Shown here one piece after another: positions 1 through 7,670 of a DNA stretch of 18,855 bases. Below the pieces are notes generated by a model. That model was not told the DNA's origin, searched no databases, and worked only from the letters and a program-made list of their open reading frames with translations. Made by a program: the position numbers and the translations under genes. Origin of the DNA: Planctomycetota bacterium (GTDB lineage: Bacteria > Planctomycetota > Planctomycetia > Isosphaerales > Isosphaeraceae); contig JAJYDH010000056.1 in NCBI GenBank assembly GCA_021777685.1, positions 1-18,855 on the forward strand, written 5' to 3'. Position 1 is the first letter of the stretch, and the number at the start of each line of letters is the position of its first letter.

Positions 1-919
1 GCTCGGGGACGGTGTAGGGGACCTGCCTCGTGGCGGTGTCGGGCACGAACCGGACGACGGTGCTCGGGACCATCTCGGTCTTCTGCTCGGGGACGTAATC
101 GGTCTTCGTGACCGGGACCTGACGGTAGGCCGTCGAGGTGACGTAATGGGTCTCGGTGACGTCGCGGACGACCGCCTTCTTCGTCGGGCCTTGGGGGCTG
201 GGGGCCACGCCCGACTGATCGCTGGCGGCGGCCTGGGCGCTGGGGGCGGGGACGTCGACGTACTCCGTGACCTGCCGGGTCGTCGTCACCGGGCTGCTGA
301 CGCTGTACGGCTGGTTGACCATCGAGGTCGTCGTCACCGGCTTCATCACGGTCGACGTCCGGGGGACCTGGATCGTCTCGGTGACGGGCTTGGTCGTCGC
401 GTAGCTCTCGGTCCGGTACTCGGTCCGGTAGCGGGTCTCCGTCCGGGTCTCGGGGACCTGCTCGGCGACCGTCCTCGTCACCGGGTAGGACTCGTTCCGG
501 AACTCGGTCCGGGTCCGGGTCCGGGTCTCGGTGACGGGGACCTGCTCGGCGACCGTCCGCGTGACGGGATATTGCTCGGTCCTGTACTCGGTCCGATACC
601 GGGTCTGCGCCTGGGTGGTCGGCACCTGCTCGGCGACGGTCCGGGTGACGGGATATTGCTCGGTCTTGTACTCGGTCCGATACCGGGTCTCCATCCGGGT
701 CGTCGGCACCTGCTCCATGACCGTCTCGGTCACGGTCTGGTAGGTCGTCACCTGCTGGGGCACGCAGGCCGGCGCCGCCTCGCAGGTCGCGGAGGCGGCG
801 ACACCTCGCCCGCACTTGTGGCAGCCGAGCGCCCGGTTCTCCGCCGCCGGCGCCAGCCCCAGGCCGATCGCCAGGCCCAGCGTCCATCTCAGCCGATCTT
901 GCCGCACCGAAGGTCTCAT
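1..919 (-). CDS. Repetitive exported protein, planctomycete VPxTxTxTRYRTEY-repeat type (C-terminus beyond window)
   Basis: An open frame runs from an ATG at 919 to the window edge without a stop (306 codons seen), so the gene is partial. The start has a GGGAG ribosome site about 9 bases upstream. Residues 13-25 (TLGLAIGLGLAPA) form a short hydrophobic segment that looks like a signal peptide. Four cysteines follow (C33, C36, C46, C52), beginning with a CxxC pair. From about residue 60 the protein is almost entirely Thr/Val/Arg/Glu/Tyr, with about four imperfect 26-30 residue repeats built on TRYRTEYRTEQYPVTRTVAE followed by QVP. Later segments keep only the QVP/TxT pattern. I infer an extended, beta-rich secreted or cell-surface protein. 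The pattern resembles planctomycete YTV-type repeats, but I cannot confirm a family. No enzymatic motif is visible. Confidence 0.8.
   Translation of the reverse strand, partial: MRPSVRQDRLRWTLGLAIGLGLAPAAENRALGCHKCGRGVAASATCEAAPACVPQQVTTYQTVTETVMEQVPTTRMETRYRTEYKTEQYPVTRTVAEQVPTTQAQTRYRTEYRTEQYPVTRTVAEQVPVTETRTRTRTEFRNESYPVTRTVAEQVPETRTETRYRTEYRTESYATTKPVTETIQVPRTSTVMKPVTTTSMVNQPYSVSSPVTTTRQVTEYVDVPAPSAQAAASDQSGVAPSPQGPTKKAVVRDVTETHYVTSTAYRQVPVTKTDYVPEQKTEMVPSTVVRFVPDTATRQVPYTVPE
439..707 (-). repeat. Imperfect coding tandem repeat (about four units of 78-90 bp)
   Basis: Within the exported repeat protein, the plus strand shows the phrase ctcggtccgataccgggtct and close variants recurring every 78-90 bases, each followed by gtcggcacctgctcggcgac-like sequence. 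The units differ mostly at third positions and at a few codons. The two units nearest the start codon are the most alike, suggesting the most recent duplication. A short run of repeated CCGGGT hexamers near 506-528 lengthens one unit by two residues (TRTRTR). The array is an obvious site for length change by slippage or recombination. Confidence 0.7.
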
Positions 920-1161
920 GTCGGTTTCTCCCGGTTGTCCCTCGCACCATCTCGACTTCTGTCGAGTGTTGCGTCGAGGCCAGGACCGTTGTAACGCGCA
1001 GTCTGGGAGAAATACACAGGGTGCATCGATTTGGCGGAGACCCGGGCAATTCGGCGGTTGAGGAAAGTAGGCGATATCGACGATCTATGAAAATATTGAC
1101 GACCACGAAGAGTATATCGGCGAATCGAAGCATACTGCCCGGTATCGGCGGCATTGACGGG

Positions 1162-3009
1162 TCAATCTTCGTTCGAGGAGAAGGCCCCGGGCGTGATCCG
1201 GAAGAGGGTGAAAGACCGGTCGAACCGGTCGGACGGCGCCCGGAGCAGAATCTCGACCCGGCCGATCCGCCGGAGGCCGGGCAGGTCGCGGTCGCGGCCC
1301 AGGAGCGCGTAAGGGGCGGGGGGCGGCGCCGGAGGGCGGGCGGCGAGGTCGTCCAGGCCCTGTCGCCAGCAGGCCGGGCGCCCCAGGTAGAACAGGCGGA
1401 CGGCCCAGTCGTGCGGGACCGGCCCGAACGGCGTGGGGTAGGGCTTGCGGTCCCAGTCCTCGTAGAGGAACGCCAGCGGCAGGCCGGGGGCGACGGCCCG
1501 GCCGATCGCCTCGCATGAGTCCCACTCGGCCCCCCGGCGGTCGAACCTGGGGCCGAGCCAGAGGTGCCCCAGCCCGCAGGCCAGGCCGAGCCCCGCGAAC
1601 AGCGCGACGGCCCCTCGACGGACCTTCCGGGGCGACCACCCCCGCCGCCGGAGCCGGAGCCCGACGCGGCCCAGCCCCAACGCCGCCCAGGCCGAGAGCG
1701 GGGGCAGGGCGTGGATCGCGTAATGGGCGTTCTTGACCGTCGCCGTCGAGAGCACCAGGACCGGCACCACCGCCCAGGCCCAGAGCAGGCGGTCGCCGCC
1801 GCCTCGTCCCTTGATCGCCCGGAGCAGCGACGGCCAGGCCCCCACCAGCGCCAGCGGGGTCCAGGGCATCGCCTGGCCCAGGACCGCCGGGCCGAACTGC
1901 CACCCGGGGCTGCCGATGAAGTGCTCCGGATGCGCCGCCATCCGGTCGGTGATGTGCAGGGTCCAGAGCGAGACCGCCGCCGGGAGCCGGATCGCCACCA
2001 GGACCGGCCAGGTCAGCGCCAGGACCGCCGCCAGGGCCCACCCCTTCGCATCCCTCAGGGATCTGATCGCCGATCGGTCGCGGTCCCAGGCCAGGACGAC
2101 CACCACCGCCGACCCCACCAGGACCGCGCCAAATCCCAGCCCCTTGACCAGCGCCGTCGCCCCCAATCCCGCGAGGAACGCCCACCGCCAGGAGGGGGAG
2201 GGGGGGGCTTCCGGCGAGGTCGGCGAGGGGTCGGGACGCAAGATCGGTAAGCCGGCCTCTCTGCCTCCCTCTCCCTCTGGGAGAGGGCCGGGGTGAGGGT
2301 CATCGCCGGGCGAATGGTCCCCGATCGAGCCCTCTTGCCAGACCACTGGCAATGCCGCGACCCTCACCCCCGACCCCTCTCCCAGAGGGAGAGGGGAGGC
2401 AGATTTGCCGGCGATCGACCCGGAGGAAACTGAGCGTCGGCCCGCCCAGGGCATGAAGGAACGAGAACGCCCGGGCGCCAGGTGTGGCCCCCGGATCTTG
2501 AGCCCTGAGTCCCGAGTCCCGAGTCCCGAGTCCCGATCTCGGAGCCGGTCGAACGCGACCATCGTCCAGGTGACGAGGCAGGCCAGGACGATGTCGGCCT
2601 CGGCGAGCCGGCCGCGCATGATGGTCCAGAGGGTCGTCGCCTGGACCAGGCCGGCGACCCATCCAATGTCCCGGCCGAACCGCCGGGCGGTGAAGACGGC
2701 CACGCCCAGGGCCAGGAGCGTCGCGGCGACCGCCGAGGGGACCCTGGCGACGAACTCCGTCACCTCGCCGGCGGCCTTCCCCGCCAGGGCGACCAGCCAG
2801 AAGGCGAGCGGGGGCTTTTCCAGCCAGGGCTGACCGTCGATCGTCGGGACCAGCACGGCCCCCGTCGCGATCATCTCGCGGGCCGCCTGCGCGACGAACG
2901 CCTCGTGGTACGTCAGCCGCCCCGATGACCCCAGGCCGATCCCCAGCGTCAGGGCCGAGAGCCCCGCGATCGTCGCAACCCGGGCCATCCCCAGTCGAGT
3001 CTCGGGCAT
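1162..3009 (-). CDS. ArnT/PMT-type membrane glycosyltransferase (GT39/GT83 family) with repeat-derived internal insertion
   Basis: Predicted 615-residue multi-pass membrane protein. This family transfers a sugar from a polyprenyl-phosphate carrier to lipid or protein on the outer face of the membrane. The first helix is followed by the family signature TYHEAFVAQAAREM (about 33-46) and GQPWLEKPPLAFWL (about 59-72), which matches the ArnT-like DE...EM...G.P...KPPL pattern; the usual Asp of the DE pair is His here and the Glu is kept. A later KNAHYAIHALPPLSAW segment also fits the family. Residues about 159-273 do not: they are hydrophilic, Gly/Pro/Arg-rich and are the translation of repeated DNA elements (listed separately). 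Helices resume with WRWAFLAGLGATALVKG. An in-frame ATG at 3081 would add 24 residues, but GGGGAGGG precedes the ATG at 3009 and the extra stretch looks non-coding. Acceptor unknown. Confidence 0.82.
   Translation of the reverse strand: MPETRLGMARVATIAGLSALTLGIGLGSSGRLTYHEAFVAQAAREMIATGAVLVPTIDGQPWLEKPPLAFWLVALAGKAAGEVTEFVARVPSAVAATLLALGVAVFTARRFGRDIGWVAGLVQATTLWTIMRGRLAEADIVLACLVTWTMVAFDRLRDRDSGLGTRDSGLKIRGPHLAPGRSRSFMPWAGRRSVSSGSIAGKSASPLPLGEGSGVRVAALPVVWQEGSIGDHSPGDDPHPGPLPEGEGGREAGLPILRPDPSPTSPEAPPSPSWRWAFLAGLGATALVKGLGFGAVLVGSAVVVVLAWDRDRSAIRSLRDAKGWALAAVLALTWPVLVAIRLPAAVSLWTLHITDRMAAHPEHFIGSPGWQFGPAVLGQAMPWTPLALVGAWPSLLRAIKGRGGGDRLLWAWAVVPVLVLSTATVKNAHYAIHALPPLSAWAALGLGRVGLRLRRRGWSPRKVRRGAVALFAGLGLACGLGHLWLGPRFDRRGAEWDSCEAIGRAVAPGLPLAFLYEDWDRKPYPTPFGPVPHDWAVRLFYLGRPACWRQGLDDLAARPPAPPPAPYALLGRDRDLPGLRRIGRVEILLRAPSDRFDRSFTLFRITPGAFSSNED
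2251..2412. repeat. Inverted pair of palindromic (REP/BIME-like) elements inside the glycosyltransferase gene
   Basis: Two copies of a roughly 50-base element lie head to head: 2251-2301 on the plus strand and 2359-2412 as its reverse complement, about 57 bases apart. Both carry the core ctctccctctgggagagg, itself a hairpin (CTCTCCC-TCT-GGGAGAG), followed by ggggtgagggtc. Both also share an outer GCCGGC and a CTGCCTCC block. The core matches a short palindromic sequence that I recall as dispersed and mostly intergenic in several high-GC bacteria. Here both copies are read through in frame by the glycosyltransferase gene, giving SPLPLGEGSGVRV and HPGPLPEGEGG in the protein. Confidence 0.8.
2504..2536. 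repeat. Heptanucleotide tandem repeat (CCCGAGT) in coding sequence
   Basis: About 4.5 copies of the 7-base unit CCCGAGT (the first copy reads CCTGAGT) lie at the promoter-proximal edge of the glycosyltransferase insertion. On the coding strand they are read as RDSGLGTRDSGL. Three units make exactly seven codons, but gain or loss of one or two units would shift the frame, so the gene could be switched off by slippage here. Confidence 0.8.
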
Positions 3010-3135
3010 GGCGATCGGGGCCCTCCCCGGCCCTTCCTTCGATGTCGGACGAGGCCGGGTCGCACCCCGGCGCGGCGGCATCCTACCGCAAGGGCCGATC
3101 GATGGCGAGGCAACTTCGACGTGCCGACGGGCTCT

Positions 3136-3531
3136 TCATGAGTCGACCACGGAGGCGATGCGATGATTGGTCAACTGATGTTCGATTACCATCTGGCTCA
3201 CTTGAAATTCCGAAGCGAGTTCCGCGACCTGATCATAAGTTACACGGCCCGTGGCGCGGGCGGCCAGTTCCTCGGCCGGCGCGAGGAGTTCGGCGGCGAA
3301 CGCCCGGGATGCCCTCTGGGACCACACCACGATCCAACGAGCGACCGGGAAGACGGAGCCATAGACGCCCCGCCGGAGACTCCTCGACTTCTCTCCCACG
3401 CAATCCGTAAGGCAAATCTCACGAGTCCCATCCCGCGCATGAATTTCGAGGCGTGCCCAGGTCGCCCGGAATAGCCGGTCCCGCACCCTTGGCGATCGCT
3501 CCCAATCGACTTTGAAATTGAGCATGACCAT
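3136..3531 (-). CDS. ImmA/IrrE-like protein lacking its central region (probable decayed gene)
   Basis: 131-residue product. The C-terminal half (RASRAFAAELLAPAEELAAR, then a VTYDQVAELASEFQVSQMVI helix pair) matches the end of ImmA/IrrE-type (DUF955) proteins, where FAAELLMP follows the zinc site and lies before an LA..F.VS motif. The HExxH zinc motif that should come before it is absent. The N-terminal half (FKVDWERSP, TWARLEI, GVYGSVFPVARWIV) looks like the start of a longer protein of this kind. The join falls near base 3325, where ARWIV runs straight into VWSQRASRAFAAE, so I infer an internal deletion. The ATG at 3531 overlaps the TGA of the upstream gene (TGATG), which indicates translational coupling. 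Loss of protease activity is expected. The family call rests on motif memory. Confidence 0.6.
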   Translation of the reverse strand: MVMLNFKVDWERSPRVRDRLFRATWARLEIHARDGTREICLTDCVGEKSRSLRRGVYGSVFPVARWIVVWSQRASRAFAAELLAPAEELAARATGRVTYDQVAELASEFQVSQMVIEHQLTNHRIASVVDS

Positions 3532-3934
3532 CACCAGTCCAGGAGACCACCGTCATCGCGGGGACGCTCCGCCTCTTCGATCGGCCAGGCTTTATACCAT
3601 CCTTGGGCCCGGTTGATCAGCCGAGCCTCATAGAGCCGACCGTCCAACCATCCCCAGACGTGTCGGGGAAAGTCGCCGTCAAATTGGGCCCCCGAACAGC
3701 GGCGAATGATCGCCTCCCGGAGGGCGACGGTGATCACCTCGAAATCCACGTCCCTGGGATCGCAGCGCGCGGCATCGGACCGGAGCGCCGGAGGTCCGGC
3801 CTCGCTGGGATAGTCCTTGTGCTCGCTACCCCCACATACCTCACCCTGGCGGCGACCACATTGGGTGCGGCGAGCTCATCGGGCCAGGGTGAAATGACCT
3901 CATGCTTCGCCCGCTGGTATCGCTTCCGGGCCAT
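3531..3934 (-). pseudogene. Small conserved protein split by a frameshift at a G-run
   Basis: Two minus-strand reading frames form one protein. The first starts at ATG 3934 and reads MARKRYQRAKHEVISPWPDE, then LAAPNVVAARVRYVG. The second continues as SEHKDYPSEAGPPALRSDA, then CDPRDVDFEVITVALREAI and FPRHVWGWLDGRLYEARLIN, and ends DDGGLLDW at 3531. The join is a run of five G on the coding strand near 3819-3823 (TATGTGGGGGTAGCGAGCAC). One more G or two fewer would restore one frame of about 133 codons. Without repair, the first frame runs on for 66 codons and stops, and the second could only start at a GTG at 3749. I recall similar small proteins with a GSPEHK...PSxAGPPxxRSDA motif but no assigned function. 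The TGATG junction ties it to the ImmA-like gene. A sequencing error or a programmed frameshift are alternatives. Confidence 0.6.
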
Positions 3935-3989
3935 CTGCCGGGACCTTTCACGATCGACTCGGAGGAGGATGCCTCGATGCAGCCTCTCC

Positions 3990-6900
3990 TCACGACAGCA
4001 GGAACTCCAGGTCGTCCTTGGTCAGGGTGCCGATGACGTTCCGGTTCTCGTTGAGGATGGCGTCGGCCAGGTCGCGCTTCTTCTGCTGGAGTTCGAGGAT
4101 CTTCTGCTCGACGGTGTCCCGGCAGATCAGCCGGTAGGCGAAGACCTGCTGGGTCTGGCCGATCCGGTGCGATCGGTCGATGGCCTGGGCCTCGACGGCG
4201 GGGTTCCACCAGGGGTCGAGCAGGTAGACGTAGCCGGCGGCGGTCAGGTTCAGCCCCAGGCCGCCGGCCTTCAGGCTGATCAGGAACAGCGGGATCGACG
4301 GGTCGTTCTGGAACCGCTCGACCCGCTCGGCGCGGTTGCGGGTCCGGCCGTCGAGGTACTCGTAGGTCAGCCCCTCGGCGTCGAGCCGGTCGCGGACCAG
4401 GCCGAGGAACTTGGTGAACTGCGAGAAGACCAGGATCTTGTGCCCCTCCTCGGCCACCTCGACGAGCTGCGGGATGAGCATGTCGAGCTTGGCGCTGGGG
4501 TCGCCGGAGCGCTCGGGGTCGATCAGGCCGGGGTGGCAGGCGGCCTGGCGGAGCCGCAAGAGCGCCTCCAGGACCTCGATCTTGGATCGGCCCAGCTCGG
4601 CCGAGTCCTTGCGCAAGAGGGCCTGGCGGTAATGGGCCTTGAGGTCCTCGTAGAGCTGCCTCTGGGCGGGCTCGAGGTCGCAGGTGAGGGTCTGCTCGAA
4701 CTTCTCGGGCAGGTCCTTGACCACCTGGGCCTTGGTCCTCCGGAGGATGAACGGGCGGAGGGCGCGGGCCAGGAGGGACCGGGCCCCCTCGTCGGCGGCG
4801 GAGGCGCCCGAGGCGTACTTCTTGAAGACCGAGGCGGTGCCGAGCATGCCCGGGTTGAGGAACTCGAAGATCGACCAGAGCTCGCCCAGGTGGTTCTCGA
4901 TCGGCGTGCCGCTCATGGCCAGGCGGTGCCGCCCCTTGAGCAGCCGGGCCGCCTTGGCCGCCTGGCTGTCGGCGTTCTTGATCGCCTGCGCCTCGTCCAG
5001 GATCACATAATCGAAGGTGGTCTGGCTCAGCTCGACGATGTCGGTCCGGAGCGTCCCGTAGGTGGTGATGATCAGGTCGAAGTCGGGGAAGTCCTCGCGG
5101 GTCGCGTGGCGGTTCGGCCCGGTGTAGTCGAGCACCCGGAGCCTCGGGCAGAACTTCTCCGCCTCCTCGGCCCAGTTGAAGACCAGCGACCGGGGGACGA
5201 CGATCAGGCTCGGACCCTTCGACTGCCGGCGGGCCCGCCGGCTCTGGAGGAGGGCGAGCACCTGCACGGTCTTGCCCAGGCCCATGTCGTCGGCCAGGAT
5301 GCCGCCGAAGTCGAACTTCTGGAGGTACTCCAGCCAGCCCAGGCCCTCTTTCTGGTAAGGGCGAAGCTCGCCCCGGAAGCCGGGCGGGGCCTCCCTGGGG
5401 TGGACCCCCTCGAACCTCGGGAGGTTCTGGCGGACCTTGCCGAAGCCGATGTCGAGCTTGATGTCGGGCTGCGACGCCAGGAGCGCGTCGAGCAGCCCGG
5501 CCTGGGCCTTGCCGAACCGGATCGGGCCGTTCTCGTCCTCGGCGTTGCCGAGGTCGGCGAGCAGCCCGTACTTCTTGAGCCAGTCCTCGGGGAGCATCCC
5601 CATCGAGCCGTCGCCGAGCGAGACCATCGTCTCGCCCCGGCGGGCCGCCGCGAGCAGGTCGGGCAGGGGGACGGCCTGGCCGCCGAAGTCGACCTGGCCC
5701 CCCAGCTCGAACCAGTCGATCCCGGTGGTCACGGCCAGCTTGAACTCGCCGGCCTGGCGGATCAGCTTCCCCTCGGCCTCGACCCGCCAGCCGGCCTGGA
5801 CCAGTTCCTTGGTCACCTGCGGGACCCGCTTGGCGGGGATCTCCAGGCTCCCGGGGTCGAGCAGGTGGTCCTTGGCGTCCTTGAACCCCAGCTCGTAGAG
5901 CTGGATGCCCGCGGCCTGCTCCAGCGCGACCTGACGGTGGACGACCAGGTTCAGGTCGGTCCGGACGGCCAGGTTGCCCGGCCTGATGATCGGCACGTAG
6001 GCCCCCGCGTAGTCGAACCCCAGCTCGGCGATCAGGCGGTCGGTCCCCCAGTTCTGGCGGGGGGTCCGCAGGGTCAGGCAGGGCTGGGGCATGTCCTCGA
6101 CGTCGCGGAGCTTGAGCGTCTCGGACTCGATCAGCTCGGAGGCCGGGACCTGCGAGTCGGCCAGGAGCTTCTCGAGCATCGCGTCCTGCTGGGCCGAGTC
6201 GGAGAAGGCCATCTCCTTCTCGTGGCGGACCCGCATCACCCAGAGGAACAGGCCGGCGTCGTCGAACCGGGCGACTTTGCCGACCCCCTGGACCACCAGG
6301 CCGGGGAGCAGGGCCATCGGCTCGGCCAGGTCCATCCGGTCGGCCCCCCCTCGGCCGTCGGGCCGTCGGAGCATCCCGCGCCACGACCAGCGCTTGCCGG
6401 TCGGGTCGCAGCGGACGTCGAGGCCGAACCGCCAGGGGGCCTGGTCGTCCCAGCGGACGACGGGCGGGTCGTCCTCGCCGTCGGTCCGGCGGAGCCGGAG
6501 CCGCCCGGACTTGGCCAGCCGCTCCACGACCGCCCCCTGGGCGTCGGGGCGGAGCGGGAACCGGCGGGTCCCGGCCGACTCGCCGTGGCCGTTGGCGTTG
6601 GCGCCGGCCGCCGACGAGGAGGCCGGGGCGGCCTGGGCGTCGACCAGGTCGGCGAGCAACTCGCGGTCCTCCGGGTCGTAACGGACGACCGGCAGGTTCG
6701 CGGCGTGCCACCAGGGCTTGAGCGGGCCCCAGTCCCCGTTGGGCCGGCGGGCCCGGCGGGCCAGGTCGATCACCACCTGGTTGGCCGCGAGCGTGGCCGG
6801 GACGTCGAGCACGTAGGCGAGCAGCCGCTTGGCCTTCTGGGCCGCCGCCGCCGCCGCGCGGGCGGCCCTGGCCTGGGCCTTGAGGTGCTGGGGATGGATG

Positions 6901-7670
6901 TTGCCGTTGACCCCCTCGACCCCCGGGCCTCGGGCCCTCCGGTCCTTGGGATTGGGATGCGGCCGTGCCGGCCGCTGCGCCCCGGCGCCGGGCCCGACGG
7001 CCCCCCGGGCCTGGTTCGGCTGTCCCGGCGGACCCTGGCCCCGCTGGGGCGGATAGCCCGGCCCGGGGCCCCGCTGGGGCGGATAGCCCGGCCGAGGCGG
7101 ATAGCCCGGCGGGCCCTGTTGCTGGTTCCGGGGCGGGCCCTGTTGCTGGTTCCGGGGCGGGCCCTGTTGCTGGTTCCGGGGCGGCTTCTGATGAGGCCCC
7201 CGGGGAGGCACCTGGCCCTGGCCCCGGGGCGGCCCCTGTTGCGGCCCTCGGGGAGGATACGGGCCGGGGAGCGTGTCGGGGAGCGGGTAGGGCAGCGGCG
7301 GCGGATACCCCTCCGGCATCCCTTCGGGCGGGTAGGCCGCCGGCCGAGGGGGCGAATCCGTCACCAGCCGGAGCGGCCGGCTCGCCGCCGAGGGGAGCAG
7401 GCCCCGCGCGTCGACGGCCAGGACCGTCGCCCAGAGGTGCTTGCAGGGCGCCCCGGTCGGGCCGAAGTACGGGCACGAGCACGTCGCGATCAGCTTGATC
7501 CCGCGGAGCCGGACCCGGACCTTGTACTTCTCGGTCCCGCGGACCTTGGCGACGACCTCGCCCGCCGACGACGCCGTGATCGCGACCCGGCCCTTGGCGA
7601 AATACGACTGGCCGCGGGCCCGGACCGCGTCGCTGAACTCTCGGGCCACTTTCTGGGCGATCCCCATCAT
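3990..7670 (-). CDS. SWIM zinc finger / SNF2-family helicase-like ATPase
   Basis: Predicted 1226 residues. The SWIM zinc finger has C64, C66, C76 and H78 (TCSCPYFGPTGAPCKHL). Next comes a Pro/Gln/Gly/Arg-rich disordered linker of about 110 residues with tandem repeats. The SNF2 motor then shows Walker A DDMGLGKTVQVLALL (about 790-805), Walker B DEAQAIKN (about 890), motif III-like AMSGTPIENHLGELWSIFEF, and the C-terminal lobe with VFSQFTKFL, LISLKAGGLGLNL and motif VI QAIDRSHRIGQTQQVFAYR (about 1160). These proteins are ATP-driven translocases on double-stranded DNA, probably in the cytoplasm or nucleoid acting in transcription or repair; the exact role is unknown. I start at ATG 7670 (an ATG pair next to GGGAAGGG) because the frame upstream loses its GC-rich third positions and includes a (GAT)9 run. 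In-frame starts at 7841 and 7994 remain possible. Same strand as gyrB but 558 bases away. Confidence 0.88.
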   Translation of the reverse strand: MMGIAQKVAREFSDAVRARGQSYFAKGRVAITASSAGEVVAKVRGTEKYKVRVRLRGIKLIATCSCPYFGPTGAPCKHLWATVLAVDARGLLPSAASRPLRLVTDSPPRPAAYPPEGMPEGYPPPLPYPLPDTLPGPYPPRGPQQGPPRGQGQVPPRGPHQKPPRNQQQGPPRNQQQGPPRNQQQGPPGYPPRPGYPPQRGPGPGYPPQRGQGPPGQPNQARGAVGPGAGAQRPARPHPNPKDRRARGPGVEGVNGNIHPQHLKAQARAARAAAAAAQKAKRLLAYVLDVPATLAANQVVIDLARRARRPNGDWGPLKPWWHAANLPVVRYDPEDRELLADLVDAQAAPASSSAAGANANGHGESAGTRRFPLRPDAQGAVVERLAKSGRLRLRRTDGEDDPPVVRWDDQAPWRFGLDVRCDPTGKRWSWRGMLRRPDGRGGADRMDLAEPMALLPGLVVQGVGKVARFDDAGLFLWVMRVRHEKEMAFSDSAQQDAMLEKLLADSQVPASELIESETLKLRDVEDMPQPCLTLRTPRQNWGTDRLIAELGFDYAGAYVPIIRPGNLAVRTDLNLVVHRQVALEQAAGIQLYELGFKDAKDHLLDPGSLEIPAKRVPQVTKELVQAGWRVEAEGKLIRQAGEFKLAVTTGIDWFELGGQVDFGGQAVPLPDLLAAARRGETMVSLGDGSMGMLPEDWLKKYGLLADLGNAEDENGPIRFGKAQAGLLDALLASQPDIKLDIGFGKVRQNLPRFEGVHPREAPPGFRGELRPYQKEGLGWLEYLQKFDFGGILADDMGLGKTVQVLALLQSRRARRQSKGPSLIVVPRSLVFNWAEEAEKFCPRLRVLDYTGPNRHATREDFPDFDLIITTYGTLRTDIVELSQTTFDYVILDEAQAIKNADSQAAKAARLLKGRHRLAMSGTPIENHLGELWSIFEFLNPGMLGTASVFKKYASGASAADEGARSLLARALRPFILRRTKAQVVKDLPEKFEQTLTCDLEPAQRQLYEDLKAHYRQALLRKDSAELGRSKIEVLEALLRLRQAACHPGLIDPERSGDPSAKLDMLIPQLVEVAEEGHKILVFSQFTKFLGLVRDRLDAEGLTYEYLDGRTRNRAERVERFQNDPSIPLFLISLKAGGLGLNLTAAGYVYLLDPWWNPAVEAQAIDRSHRIGQTQQVFAYRLICRDTVEQKILELQQKKRDLADAILNENRNVIGTLTKDDLEFLLS
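7038..7182 (-). repeat. Tandem repeats encoding the Pro/Gln linker of the SNF2 protein
   Basis: Three perfect copies of a 24-base unit lie at 7111-7134, 7135-7158 and 7159-7182, each encoding the octapeptide QQGPPRNQ in some phase. Next to them, at about 7038-7110, a second related unit of about 30 bases (gctggggcggatagcccggc) occurs twice plus a partial copy and encodes GYPPQRGP-type sequence. Both unit lengths are multiples of three, so copy-number changes would alter the linker length without breaking the frame. The perfect identity of the 24-base copies suggests recent expansion. Confidence 0.85.

Noticed and set aside
439..707. Possible CRISPR-like or satellite array
   Set aside because: Units are contiguous, imperfect and coding, without unique spacers between fixed repeats.
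146..994. Plus-strand frames opposite the repetitive exported protein, with their own apparent repeats
   Set aside because: The repeats are inherited from the minus-strand coding repeats; the minus frame has a ribosome site, a signal-like segment and coherent repeat sequence.
2251..2412. Hairpin pair in the glycosyltransferase gene as a transcription terminator
   Set aside because: The elements sit in the middle of an uninterrupted reading frame, occur as an inverted pair and have no T-run; a dispersed repeat element explains them better.
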